NCBI GenBank assembly: GCA_015143295.1
Contig: CM026551.1
Span: 11,242,499-11,306,498, forward strand
Direction: 5' to 3'
Source: Tetracentron sinense
Taxonomy: Eukaryota; Streptophyta; Magnoliopsida; Trochodendrales; Trochodendraceae
DNA length: 64,000 nt
Position numbers and translations under genes: made by a program. The notes beneath the pieces were generated by a model, which ran no database searches, was not told the origin of the DNA, and saw only the letters and a program-made list of their open reading frames with translations. This document shows, piece after piece, positions 10,680 through 21,190 of this stretch (its first letter is position 1; every line of letters starts with the position of its first letter).

Positions 10680-12070
10680 CCAGACCAGACCCTCTAAGCG
10701 GATTGCAACCTACATGGCCAAGGTTACACAAACATAGCCATAACATGCAAATAATAATAATAAATAACACAAACATGTTGATTATACAAATCCTCAAAGA
10801 TCACTCACCCATTTCTTGGTATATGGGGGCGACGTCAGCAGTCCCCACAATTTTCATTATGGGTCCGAATTCTTATTGCACATGCACTTGTATTAAAGCT
10901 ACTTTTTTATTTCTTTGATTCTTAATTCAACTTGCATCAATTAACTTTCTTACTGTTGTCTTCTAAAACCATTGAATTCAAAATTTTAGACCAAGTCAAA
11001 ACAACAGTGCTTACTCCACAGTGATCACTTTCCATTGCTATCAAAGCTCATAACACGGCTGAAGTCCTTGACCTTGGTAGCTCGTCTACTACAATCAAAT
11101 TGTTCTATAATCTATTCCTCCTCATTTTTTCATTCTGCTTTATTTTTTTGCATCTGCTTGGACATTTTTCTAACATACATTCTCTATAACAACTATATAA
11201 GGATTATTATAAACTATTAAGGAAGGTCTCTCCTCAAGGTCGTAAATTGCTTAAGCCCCATTGTGAGATCTAAGATACAAAGAGGTAAAGACTCTTTCCA
11301 ATGTCACAAGTAACTTTTCTTGGGTATTTGGTCAAACAAAAACAACAACACTTCGCGAAATACATATGGCAACATGTAAGTATTGCCCGACCAGACCCTC
11401 TAAACGGTTTACAACCCATGTAACCAAGGTTATACAAACATAACCTTAATATGCAAAAAAAATAAATTAACAAGTTATTGATTATACAAATCCTCAAAGA
11501 TCACTCCCCCATTTCTTGGTACATGGGGACAACATCAGCGGTCCCCACAATTTTGATTATGTGTCCGAATTTTTTTATTGCACATGCACTTGTATTAGCT
11601 ACTTGCATCAATTAACTTTCCTACTTTTCTCTCCTAAAATCATCAAATTCAAAAATTAAGACTAAGTCAAAACAACAATGCTTAGTCCACAATGATCACT
11701 TTCCATTGCTATCAAAACTCATAACATGGCCAAAATATTTCTCTTGTGGCCGAAGTCCTCGGCCTTGGTAACTCGTCTGCTACATTTAAATTGTTCTATA
11801 ATATATTCCCCTTCTTCTTCTTTCACTATGCTTTAATCTTTGCATCTGCTTGGACATTTTTCAAACATGACCACATCCTCTATAACAACTATATGAGGAT
11901 TATTATAGAGGAAGGTCTTACCTCAGGGTTGTAAATTGCTTAAGCCCCATTGTGAGATCTACGATACAAAGTGATAAAGACTCTTTCCAATGTCACGTGG
12001 ACGTTGAAGGTGGTCAAACAAAAACAGCAACACTAAGTGAAATACATATGGTGACATGTAAGTATTGATT
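10680..12070. repeat. Tandem duplication, about 690-bp unit, two copies
   Basis: Copy 1 (about 10680-11385) and copy 2 (about 11387-12070) share many landmarks in the same order: CCAGACCCTCTAA, GATTATACAAATCCTCAAAG, CCATTTCTTGGTA, GCACATGCACTTGTATTA, TAAGCCCCATTGTGAGATCT, AAAGACTCTTTCCAATGTCA and ACATGTAAGTATTG. The spacing between matching landmarks is about 686-700 bp. Divergence is clear but modest. No protein is recognised in either copy. Confidence 0.75.
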
Positions 12071-12920
12071 TCTATTTGTTCTTTTTTCCATGAGATTTCA
12101 CTCTAAATCAAAGTATGTGATCTTGTGCAGGGTTTTATTATACGTGTATGATTTGATGAACAAATACTTGAATAATACCTATAGTGTTGCCTCATTAAAA
12201 AACCTCCAAGCTCCATTGTCTATGTGCCTCACTCCAGTACCTCGCACTTTGAGTCAAAGTGCCAAGCTCTAATGCCAATCACTTGTTGATACTTTATTCT
12301 CTGAAGGTGACAAAAGTGTCTCAAGTGCCCAGTGGCCTTGAGCACTAGAGACACAGCGACAATACATAATCATTTATACAGATTAAGTGATTAAAATCAC
12401 CATACCCCCATCCTATTAAATTCATATCAAACTTGTAAATCCTTCAACAGCTACAATTCATCCATACAGCCAAAAATCTAAATCTCACAATTCTTAATAG
12501 AATATAAACAGTGGAACAAGGTACAGGCACCTAAAAGGGAAAAGAACAGCTCAACCACAATAAAAGCGAAAGGATCCAAAAGAAGCAAAGCAAATAAATC
12601 AAACATCAGAATCACACAAAAAAAAAAGAACAGAGACAAAAACTTCTTCTACATTCGGAGAAATGGTCCATGAAACATGTAAAAATTTCATTGAAAACAA
12701 ACAGGAAGAACAATATTAAGAAACCAACCTCATTCAACCCCTTTCCACTCCTAGGGTTTCGATCTTCTCAAATGGCTGGCTCAACCTGGATTTTTTTTAT
12801 TATTAAAAAAAAAAAAAATGGCAGGTGCTTTGGCCCTAATGCGTTTCTCCCTTATGAAATTGGCGGCTTCGCGAGCGAGAATTTCGAAAGGGAGTGGAGT
12901 GGAGTGGAGTAACCAGATAG
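12071..12920. other. Non-coding; possible old copia-type primer-site remnant
   Basis: AAGCTCTAATGCCAATCACT at about 12266-12285 resembles the reverse of the initiator-Met primer-binding sequence TGGTATCAGAGC, so a decayed LTR element on the minus strand is possible. A plant-like leader (CTAGGGTTTCGATCTTCTCAA) precedes an ATG at 12770, but the frame runs into poly-A and I do not call a gene. Confidence 0.3.
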
Positions 12921-12943
12921 CCACGTCAGCGCGCCACGTGTAC
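12921..12943. promoter_or_regulatory. Pair of ACGT-core (G-box/ABRE-like) motifs
   Basis: CCACGTCAGC at 12921 and GCCACGTGTAC at 12933 lie within 23 bp. CACGTG and ACGTCA cores are bound by plant bZIP and bHLH factors. No transcription start is evident on either side, so the target gene is unknown; the minus-strand gene at 7276 would be 5.6 kb away. Confidence 0.35.
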
Positions 12944-13294
12944 ACCCGTGCCCTAGAAAATGGAGACGATACTTTCTCTCCTCTCTCTGTTTCTGTTACA
13001 GTCTGTTTGTTCTCCCCCCCCAACCTGCGTTGAGGGGATTTGGACGATTTTTCCTTGCACAAAATGCCACACACTCTCCTTCTACTCTCCCCTTTTCAGG
13101 GCAAGGGGACAAGGGCTTTGTGGAGCTGTCTCTCAATTCTCAAAAGGGGAGAGTGCAACAAGACGAGAGTGGCCTAAAAAAATTAGTATCCCACACTTGT
13201 ATTTCAAGTTTTCCATTACTCCCTTTAACAAAAGCTTTTAAAATAACTATGGTACACTTTATATCATTACTAGCATGAACCACGTCCACACGAA
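12944..13294. other. Pyrimidine-rich non-coding stretch
   Basis: Contains a CTCTC-rich run at about 12973-13020 and several short overlapping frames on both strands with no recognisable domain. No feature is supported. Confidence 0.4.
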
Positions 13295-13458
13295 TTTTCT
13301 CTTCTTTTTTTTTTTTCTTGCTGAAGTTATCATATAGGTTAGGCTAGTAGGAGTTAGCATTTGGGGATTTCTTGCAACTTATACAAGGGGATTCGATCTC
13401 CTGACCTCCCACATCTAGGGGCCACACCCAACCACTAGCGTAAGAGGATAGGGTGTTA
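13295..13458 (-). mobile_element. Candidate tRNA-derived SINE
   Basis: Read on the minus strand, the segment has an A-box-like TAGTGGTTGGG and, about 35 bp later, a B-box-like GGAGATCGAATCCCC, the order of an RNA polymerase III internal promoter. It ends in an A-rich tail (plus-strand T run at about 13300-13315). The flanks share the 8-mer CACACGAA (13287-13294 and 13459-13466), a possible target duplication. Length (164 bp) suits a plant SINE. Confidence 0.6.
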
Positions 13459-13619
13459 CACACGAAACGTTCTCAAAGGAAAGAGGAAAAAAAAAATTGG
13501 CACTTGACCCAATTTCAATTACCAAAACGAATATGAAACTTAAATTTTAAGGAGTGGTAGCCCATATGTGCTTAGTCAATTTTTTTTTCCAAAGAGGCAA
13601 GATGTTATCCTATAATAGG

Positions 13620-14240
13620 GAGATGGTTTGACACTTGTTATCACCACCTTATGTCCTAGATTAGCGGTATACTGAAAACTTACGAATTAGTCTAAGGATA
13701 CTCTCAAAGTGTACTCCCAAATATACTCTTAAATCTTAATTATTTATCTAAATTATTAAGCGGTTAAGATTAGAGCTAATGTGTGTGTTTAATTGATGAA
13801 TTAGTCTAGGGATACTCCCAAGGTGTACTTCCAAATATACTCCTAAATCCTAACCGTTTATCTCGATATTAAATGATTAGGATTAGAGCTAATGTGACAT
13901 TGGAAAAGACAAAATAAGCCAACTCAAATCCTAACCTTTAATGGTTGGTTACAAACGGTTAGGATTAGGGAGTAGATTTGGGAGTACCTATAGACTACTT
14001 TAAATTGATTAGTGTTTACAAAAAAGAAAAATAGAGCTAATGTGAATTAAAAAAGACAAAATAAGCCGACTCAATTCCTATCCCTTTTGGTCTAGCTTGT
14101 GCTACAAAGGTGTGTTTGCGCACCGTGATTGTATGTGTTTAACTCTAACCAAAAACAAAAAATCCGAGCCCTTAGTGGTTTAAGTTATAAATGGTTAGTA
14201 CTAAGGAGTATATTTGGAGTACCGTAGACTGACTCAAAGT
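13620..14240. repeat. Nested foldback repeats of the 'TAGTCTA-GGATACTCCCA' family
   Basis: TTAGTCTAAGGATACTC (about 13687) and TTAGTCTAGGGATACTCCCA (about 13800) are followed by AAATATACTC and GATTAGAGCTAATGTG. The inverted end GGGAGTACCTATAGACTA closes at about 13990-14000, and a further right end GGAGTACCGTAGACTGA lies at about 14215-14230. The same module appears in both GST introns (about 52355-52530 and 59935-60125). These look like small non-autonomous DNA elements; no target duplication was fixed. Confidence 0.55.
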
Positions 14241-15166
14241 TTACCAAAACGATGATAAAAGGCATGAAAAAGCTATTGTGCTCTTCATATAAAAGACGGG
14301 GAAGGAGGCATTCCATGGTGACTCGCCTTCACAAAGACCCAAACCCACATTTCAACCCATTCCCTCCTCAAATGTTCAACATCTATTCATTCTTCGTAGA
14401 CATCTTTGAAGGCTTGATATCTATCTCTTCATTCACCATGACTCCCCGCGAGCTCACATTTTTGTAAACGGTGTTTAATTTCAACACCAATTCGATGCTT
14501 TGTTTCAGTTTCAATTTGTAATAATTGGATTGATTCTGTGTTTGAACTTTGGGTTTAAATCTCAATTTTTCTTTCATTTGCTAGTACGTTCGGATTTGTT
14601 GATTGTGGCATTCACATAAATTTTTGACAAGCTGAGATTCTGTTACAGATGGTGGTTTCTCTCTGTATGTTTTGTTATATTGTAATTCATTGAGTTCAAT
14701 ACATTTTTGGCATAAAAAAATTCGACACATTTCCCCCTTTGCTCGTATTGAGGGGATTTCTTTATTTGTTAAAGTTCGCATAAGAAATACCCAAAACAAA
14801 AGGCTTGTGTAAGTGGTGGTTTGAGAGCCTTAATTGATTGTAACAAGTAAGTTAAACCTAAGAAGCTAATTATATTCGTAGAGATTCAAGTAGCAATTTG
14901 GGATTTTTTTTCATCAATGAACTGAATAGAGTGGTAAATTCACATTGTTTGACAAATAAGTTGGAGGAATTATGTATATTTGTGTGTAGATTCCCGGGGC
15001 GTGACACTTGAATCCTTCGAGGCTGCATCGGCATTAGGTGGTTTCAAGGTGCGATTCGGCTAACACCGACAATTACAAGTTTTATCACCTTGGACAAGTT
15101 GGGACCAACTCAGCAAGTCATTGCCACATACATTTATGAAGATCACTAGGACTTAGGCCTACATCT
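14241..15166. other. Non-coding stretch, nothing recognised
   Basis: Short frames on both strands (for example 14383-14577 and 14581-14799 minus) are of low complexity and lack domain signatures. A segment at about 14990-15150 has near-coding composition, but I cannot assign it and it contains stops in each frame. Confidence 0.35.
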
Positions 15167-15520
15167 CCTTTTAGAGAGTTCGGATGGGCAACAGCGCATG
15201 CTGTTGCGCTGTTGCCCCTTTGTTTCTTACAAAGGAGGGCCCCATTTTGAACAAGGGTAAACTGGGAATAAAAAAAAAGGGCCCCATTGTTTTGTAAGAA
15301 ACAAAGGGGCAACAGCGTGCGCTGTTGCCCATCCTAACTCTTAGAGAGTTCGGATGGGCAACAGCGCATGCTGTTGCGCTGTTGCCCCTTTGTTTCTTAC
15401 AAAGGAGGGCCCCATTTTGAACAAGGGTAAACTGGGAATAAAAAAAAAAGGGCCCCATTGTTTTGTAAGAAACAAAGGGGCAACAGCGTGCGCTGTTGCC
15501 CATCCTAACTCCTTTTAGAG
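15167..15520. mobile_element. Dimer of Mutator-type MITEs sharing one 10-bp target duplication
   Basis: Two near-identical 163/164-bp units (15177-15339 and 15347-15510) sit head to tail. Each unit starts AGTTCGGATGGGCAAC and ends GTTGCCCATCCTAACT, giving terminal inverted repeats of about 55 bp. Those arms themselves contain the self-complementary GGGCAACAGCG...CGCTGTTGCCC. The outer flanks are the perfect 10-mer CCTTTTAGAG (15167-15176 and 15511-15520), typical of Mutator-like transposition. The junction between units is the 7-mer CTTAGAG, a shortened form of the same flank. The open frames here are translations of the palindrome, not genes. Confidence 0.85.
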
Positions 15521-15778
15521 CCATATCGGAACCCCCCGAGACACTGATAACTTGGCCTCTTGTATCTATCTCAGCTGTAACTTAGAATCCTGATAGACTC
15601 ATCTTTACTTCCAAATTTCCCAAAGAAAAACAATTAAATGAAAGTAAGTTACACTTGATTTTCTTATTTTAGTTCACATTTTATGGTTATCTTTGACTTT
15701 GAAACTTCCTTCAAGAGTTGATACACGACTATTTAACCAACTTTACATGAACTACACTCTCATTTTACTTGTTTCCAG
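15521..15778. other. Region upstream of TRAPPC6 remnant
   Basis: No recognisable upstream exon of the TRAPPC6-like gene is present here, although the remnant at 15779 begins mid-protein. The text is AT-rich and non-coding. Confidence 0.4.
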
Positions 15779-16190
15779 GTATACCAGGCCTCGCATTTCA
15801 GTGATCATATAGAGGCAATCAAGTTCATTTGCAAGGATATTTGGTCAGAGCTCTTTAAGAAACAAATAGGCAACCTGAAGACTAACCATAGAGTAAGTCC
15901 AAGAATCTTTTTTATTGCATAGAAATGGGATGTATTTGTTTGATGTTCACAAACTCATGGTCTTCTTGCAGGGTACTTTTGTGTTGCAAGATATTCGGTT
16001 ACACCCATGTCAATTGATCCATACACAGCAAACTTAGATTCATCTCAAGATCCTTCTATGGCTACAGCCGAGATCAACAAAGCAAAGCAAGCCACGAGCA
16101 TGCATCTCTATTTCCCATGTGGGATTATAAGGGAAGCAATTTCAAATTTGTGTGGTTTCTGTAGACATGTCCAATCTTCCTGCATGTGAG
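15779..16190 (+). pseudogene. TRS33: TRAPPC6/Trs33 pseudogene (two exons with intron)
   Basis: Codons at 15799-15892 read [18 protein letters not shown] then [13 protein letters not shown], a conserved block of the plant TRAPP tethering-complex subunit TRAPPC6 (Trs33), which acts in ER-Golgi vesicle traffic. A 79-bp intron with GTAAGT...TTGCAG ends (15893-15971) follows, so this is a copied or decayed genomic gene, not a processed copy. The next exon starts GTFVLQD, and in a shifted frame continues MSIDPYTANLDSSQD and QATSMHLYFPCGIIREAISN. There are frameshifts near 15797, 15995 and 16160. The N-terminal third and the last residues are missing. Not functional as written. Confidence 0.85.
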
Positions 16191-16219
16191 TTATAGGTTT
16201 CTGGGTTTTTTGAGTTTTA

Positions 16220-16937
16220 GGTGATGTTTGGTAACAGTAATCTAAAAAGAAGAGCTTATTTGAAAATTGTGCTTAGTTGGACTTTAGATTGTTAAGTTTA
16301 AGGTTAATTGCATGTCTACATTTTAGAGGTTTTAGAGGTAAAAACCTCTTATTCTACTTTAAAAAGTAGCTAGCTGATATTCTTGAATGTTTCAAAAAAA
16401 TCTCGGGAAAATATCTTTAAGTTCCTTGGTTCTTATGAAGCTTCTTCGAGGCAACTTATCCCTTCCTTATTTTAGGGAAAAAAAGCTGTATCGCCCGGCC
16501 AAACGTTCGTAGCACGAGGGCTAACCTTCGATTCATTCTTTGTTAAAAACCGTCTATCCCTAGGACCCCGAATAAGACGATTTCTCAGATGTCTTTCTGG
16601 GGAAGAACCTGAAACAATGGAGCGGCAAAAAGCAAAGAACGGTTTCCAGATCGAGCGCATAAGCAAAGTACCATATCCACATTCAATCCCCCAGGCCCTC
16701 CTGTTTACCTCTTTTCAGGGGTGAAAGCTGCACCACGGATTCTTGAACAGAAAGCAGGATGCTTGCAAAGACCATTTATGGTCTATCCGTGTGAGCTACT
16801 TTTTAAAGTAGAGGTTTTTACCTCTAATCTCTAAAATGCATACATGCAATTAACCTTCAACTTAGCAATCTAACGTCCAACTAAGCACAATTTTCAAATA
16901 AGCTCTTCTTTTTAGATTAGTGTTACCAAACGCCACC
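16220..16937. mobile_element. Tourist-like (PIF/Harbinger) foldback element with a foreign core
   Basis: The 718-bp element is flanked by TTA on both sides (16217-16219 and 16938-16940), the 3-bp TWA duplication of PIF/Harbinger transposons. The terminal inverted repeats are unusually long, about 150-160 bp: GGTGATGTTTGGTAACAGTA on the left against GGTGGCGTTTGGTAACACTA on the right read in reverse, continuing through GTAAAAACCTCT and ACTTTTTAAAGTAG blocks. Between the arms lies a unique core (about 16395-16790) of higher GC content, containing a 64-codon minus-strand frame. The core does not look like transposon sequence and may be captured DNA. Confidence 0.8.
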
Positions 16938-16940
16938 TTA

Positions 16941-18397
16941 TTGTCTAAATTTGAGCTACATGTGTGACAGGAAGAAGCCATCCTTTTGACTGCTTCTATC
17001 CACAGATTATGCCTTGGTTTAGTGGATCACTAGGCCAAAACTTGACCCATGCACTTAGACGACCCTCAAGATCTATCTTACCCTTTTGGTGTATGAAGAA
17101 ATTCGGAAGCAAATCATTTGTGCTCTTCCTTGGGTTCTTCCCTGTTCCCATGAGTGTTTAAAGGCCAGAATAAAATCATTTGTAAGAATTTAACAGCAGT
17201 AAACAGCCTTAGAAGAGATCCTAGCCTTCAAATACTCAGGCCATAGGGAAGAACACAGACAATTTGGGTCCCAATAAATTCAATACTAATAAGCTATTTT
17301 CAGCAGTGATTTTGCAATGTATCCTGATAATATGCTATTTTATTGTTTTTCTTGAACCTGCAAAGAATCTATGGATTACATATTTACATTATCACTTATA
17401 AGTTCTTGTTCATATTTTGAAGTGTCTTTGGAACTATTGAAAGGTCATGTGGCAATAGCGTTGTGATGTCTTGTTGCTGTTGATTGATCCACAACATGAT
17501 TGTTTTTTTTATCTATACACAATACATCCTCTTGACTACATATCTTATGCGCCTTGTTTTTTTTATAAAATAAAAATTATTTAAATATTGGCCTGATGAG
17601 TGTTTTTTCCTGGAGAGCGACGGAAAAGTGGGTTTCCCTTTCTGTTTGCTGTGTTGATTGGGGTTTCAATATCATATCATGCATTTGTATTTCTTTTTTG
17701 TTTGCTTGTGTGATAAATTACTTTGATTAAAAACTGGTTTGGCTATACAGGAAAAAAAATGCAAATATGTAACCATTTTAGGTTCCATTGCATCTCAAAA
17801 TATTGTATAATTTTAAAGCTTCCTCTCTGTTAATGACCAAACTTCATTTTTATCATAATTGAAGTGTTTTTTTTCGAAGTTGCAACACAAGGATATGTTT
17901 TGGGAGGAACTCTTACAGATCATACCTGTCAGCAGTTGCAAAGATGACACACAGAAGGATGAGGCTCACCATTGGATCAGCCAATCAGGCTCGCCTACAA
18001 GGTATTGCTCCAAAATTTGATCTGATTGGATATGGATATCATCGCCAGATTTCAGTTCCACTCAAATATGCAGATGCTGATGTCTGTCACATATAGAGGC
18101 CAAGAAGAAGCGGCAGATTGCTTTGTTAGGGTGCTTGTGCACCCACGTTGAAGGTCAGAATAACAATCATGCTCAGGTGAAAGGGTACAATTTGGAACCC
18201 CTTGGCAGGGTGGAAGAAGGAAATTATGATTTTGATCTGTTGATAAAATCTCAGTGAGATTTTGAAAGGAAAATGATTGTGAGACCAGCCGGTCATAGGC
18301 AACCCAAGACTGGACACGGGGATGGGGTCCAATTTTTTGGATGCCCTAGTGTACCTGCTACTTGTTGATCCCATAAAACATGTTATTTTAGTTTAAT
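16941..18397. other. Non-coding stretch, nothing recognised
   Basis: Short frames (for example 18126-18374 minus) have no recognisable domains. A stretch at about 17875-18110 has coding-like composition on the plus strand, but stops interrupt it and I cannot name it. Confidence 0.35.
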
Positions 18398-18605
18398 TGA
18401 ATCATGTTATTTTGTTTCAATCAAGTTATTTAAGTAAATCATACAAATTCACTTATTCGATAGAAAAATATATTTGAATCACGTTATTTTGCTTGAATCA
18501 CGCTACTTGAGTGAATCATACAAATTAACTTATTAAAATAAAATAATTCAAATCATGTCATAATACTTTGATTCAAGTAAAATTACCTGAATCATATTAT
18601 TTTAC
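18398..18605. repeat. Degenerate AT-rich tandem repeat
   Basis: AATCATGTTATTTTG...AAATCATACAAATTCACTTATT recurs about 77 bp later as AATCACGTTATTTTG...GAATCATACAAATTAACTTATT, followed by a third, weaker copy. It is non-coding. Confidence 0.55.
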
Positions 18606-18935
18606 GAAAAAGATGGAAAAGCCTTTTCATGGGATGAGTAAGTAGCCTATGTATTAGGGCGACCATACGGTCTCTGCGTAGCAAAGTACATGTTGGAAAG
18701 CCATTACCATGTTCATTTCCCCTTGGTATTACATATATAGTCATTCACAGGAAACTACATTTCTCATTGGAATGAGACTTCCTGACATCTCTTCTGCAAC
18801 ATCGCAATCGATCCATGTTGTTGCTGGGGTCATTCGTCGACCACAAGATTTTGAATCCCCATAAGAAGGTGATGAAGGTGGAGGCAGATCTACCTTACAT
18901 TCAGAACGCCATTGGCAAATTGAAGCTCCCAGTGA
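18606..18935. other. 3' flank of the small membrane protein gene
   Basis: No domain or stable frame is recognised on either strand. On the minus strand this is immediately downstream of the stop codon at 18936 and may hold the 3' untranslated region of that gene. Confidence 0.3.
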
Positions 18936-19316
18936 CTAGCTTGGCGGGGCTGGGTGGGGGTTGTGCGGAGCATCGTGTTCCCCCATCACGATAATGGCTC
19001 CGAAACGAACATGGCGTCCACAATTACTAGGAGAATTTGGTGGGGATTTCACGGATGTAATGGCTGTTGTTGCACTACTTGAGGTCGTGGCCTGATCGTT
19101 ACTGGGATCCCTCAGAAAGCATGCATAAATGAATGTGAGGAACCAAAATAACCATGGGAACCCCACCAGCACCATTCCTGCAACAGGATACCAGGCCATA
19201 GATTGCGTTTCAGGGAGGAAAATGTACATACCCATGAAAACTCCACCAGCTACTATACAGATGAAGAACACCCCTGAGATCAAATACACTCGAACATCTC
19301 CTTCCCTTTTCTCCAT
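18936..19316 (-). CDS. Small two-helix plant membrane protein, function unknown
   Basis: A single-exon frame of 126 codons begins MEKREGDVRVYLISGVFF. Two strongly hydrophobic segments are visible at about residues 10-32 (YLISGVFFICIVAGGVFMGM) and 42-66 (WYPVAGMVLVGFPWLFWFLT), with a short LPETQSMA loop between them. The C-terminal half is polar, Ser/Thr/Pro-rich and probably disordered. From memory, proteins starting with this 'MEKREGDVRVYLISG' block and carrying the LPETQSMAWYP loop occur widely in plants as uncharacterised membrane proteins. The ATG at 19316 is the only sensible start. Compartment and function cannot be read from the sequence. Opposite-strand frames are shadows. Confidence 0.75.
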   Translation of the reverse strand: MEKREGDVRVYLISGVFFICIVAGGVFMGMYIFLPETQSMAWYPVAGMVLVGFPWLFWFLTFIYACFLRDPSNDQATTSSSATTAITSVKSPPNSPSNCGRHVRFGAIIVMGEHDAPHNPHPAPPS

Positions 19317-20765
19317 TCTCTTTCGCAGGTTGGATCTAAATTCTGGATTATCAGAATTAATCAGATGCTGGAGAATCTCACGAGAGAGAGAAGAGCGGTG
19401 AAGCGTGAGGTCGTTATTTGTAACGGTTGATTATTACGAAATCACAGTCTTGTCCCCTAACATTGGATTTAATTACATCCTACTCCTCTTTAGACCATGT
19501 ATAACTGTAAAAGAATTAAGAACAAACCGGTATCTTAGAAGTGGAGCTGCAAGAAGTCCAATGTATGAACATTTCAGCTCTTAACTGTCCCGAGTTTGAT
19601 CCCTCATCGGTTGGGGTTTAGACTTTTATTTATTAGACTTACCCTTAGGGCACCTTAGCGATCTAGGCCTGGCTGTGTGTATGTATATGTTATTTACATG
19701 GTATAACATTTCACCAAGAACATTTCCAACTCTAAAATCGCCTCTGGATGTGGCATGATCACTTTTTTTTAAAAAAAAATAAATTTATCTACTCTAAATA
19801 TTCTTGTTATGTATGAACAGAGTTTAACTCTAAAATCGCTTCAATTTTGGCGTGAGGCCTTTGAATGCCTAAACCAATTTTCATGTATTTTTTTGTTGTC
19901 TTTTTTATTTCTTCTTGTTTCGCTGTTTTCTTATTACTTTTTGCATTTTTTTGTTTGACTTCTTTGCATTTTTTCTTTATTATTACTGTATTAAGAATGA
20001 GGACCCTTTAAAATTCTTTTTTTAAAAAAATTATAATTTAAAATTAGTATTAAAAAAAATGAATATTTATTCAGATAAACTTCCTTGTTTTGTTGTCTTG
20101 TATCTGGCTTCTTCTACTTACTTTTGCTAGTCTTCTTTATTAGCTTGCCAATGTTGCCTATGCCCATTTAGCTACGGGCTGAATTTAAATTTGCCGCAAT
20201 TTGCTAGCGAACCCGTGTTGGCCCATCTTGGGCTGGTATTGAATTTGGTCGCTAGGCCTTTGAAGACCTCAGCCAATTTGGTTGCGGCCGGTAGCTTTAA
20301 TTTGGCTACGAGGCCAGGCCTCAATAAATTTTGTCTTTTGTGCGTGTATTTTGTGTGCGTATGTTTTTGTCTTTTTTTTTTTTGGGTACTTTTTTCTTGG
20401 TTTTCTTAGTACTTTTGTGCTTTTCCCTAAAAATCAAGGATGAGTTAGTGAATCCAGTGATCGGTGAATCTTAACCACAGTTAAGGGTGTCAAAATTGGA
20501 CACGTCCTAACCTTTGATATTCTTTTTTTAATTAATTATATTTTAAAATTAGCAAGCCCTGCAAGAGTACAAAAATGGGTTTTTACAATTGAGGTAGACC
20601 CATGTTTCAGGGAAATTTCCATGGGCACGAGGTTGAGCGGATATTCTGTTGTACTGCTACTAGTCAATAGAACATCCTTTCCTCAAACTTTCTTTTCCTG
20701 TTTCCTTGTGTATTTGTAACCTCTTCAGAATCTATATTAATATGGCTACTCATTATAAATGCTTA
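19317..20765. other. Non-coding: upstream region and repeat remnants
   Basis: Includes the upstream flank of the minus-strand gene at 18936-19316. At about 20440-20510 GGTGAATCTTAACCACAGTTAAGGGTGTC is one arm of the TTAACC foldback family found at several other places. T-rich tracts dominate 19850-20100 and 20330-20400. No gene is supported. Confidence 0.4.
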
Positions 20766-21187
20766 GAGCATTCCTAGCAGCCTCACCAAATTTCACTCAC
20801 CAAAATAGCCAAAACCCACAAAAAGTGGTTTTGGTGAGCCACTTTTTTAAAACACTCCCAACAGCCTCACCATTTTAACCAAAAAAAAGAGGAGAGAGAA
20901 ACAATATTTTATCATTTGTGTGGGAAAATGAAAAAGGAAGAGAGAGAAAAATATTATTTTATTATTTGTGTGGGACCACAAAAAAGAAAGGGAGAGAGAG
21001 AAACCTTATTTTATTATTTGTGTGGGCCCAAGGGTGAGAAGATTTAACTTTGGTGAGTACTGTAGACTCACCAAATGAATTTCTTCATTCTGTTGAGGCT
21101 GCTGGGAGTCATTTTAACACCTTTTTAGTCTTTTGGCTCACCAAAATAACCAAAAAAGTTATTTTGGTGAGGCTGCAAGGAATGCTC
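20766..21187. mobile_element. Tourist-like MITE, TTA target duplication
   Basis: The 422-bp element begins GAGCATTCCTAGCAGCCTC and ends GAGGCTGCAAGGAATGCTC, so the termini are inverted repeats. It is flanked by TTA at 20763-20765 and 21188-21190. Both features are characteristic of PIF/Harbinger-derived MITEs, and this terminal motif type is common in plants. Internal GAGAGAGAAA runs alternate with TTATTTTATTATTTGTGTGG. Confidence 0.85.
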
Positions 21188-21190
21188 TTA

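Noticed and set aside
12670-13278. Several overlapping frames on both strands around a CTAGGGTTTCGATC leader
   Set aside because: No recognisable domain, interrupted by poly-A and pyrimidine runs, and coding on both strands is unlikely.
15118-15524. Minus-strand frames of 64 and 117 codons with repeated identical protein segments
   Set aside because: They are translations of the duplicated palindromic MITE arms, not genes.
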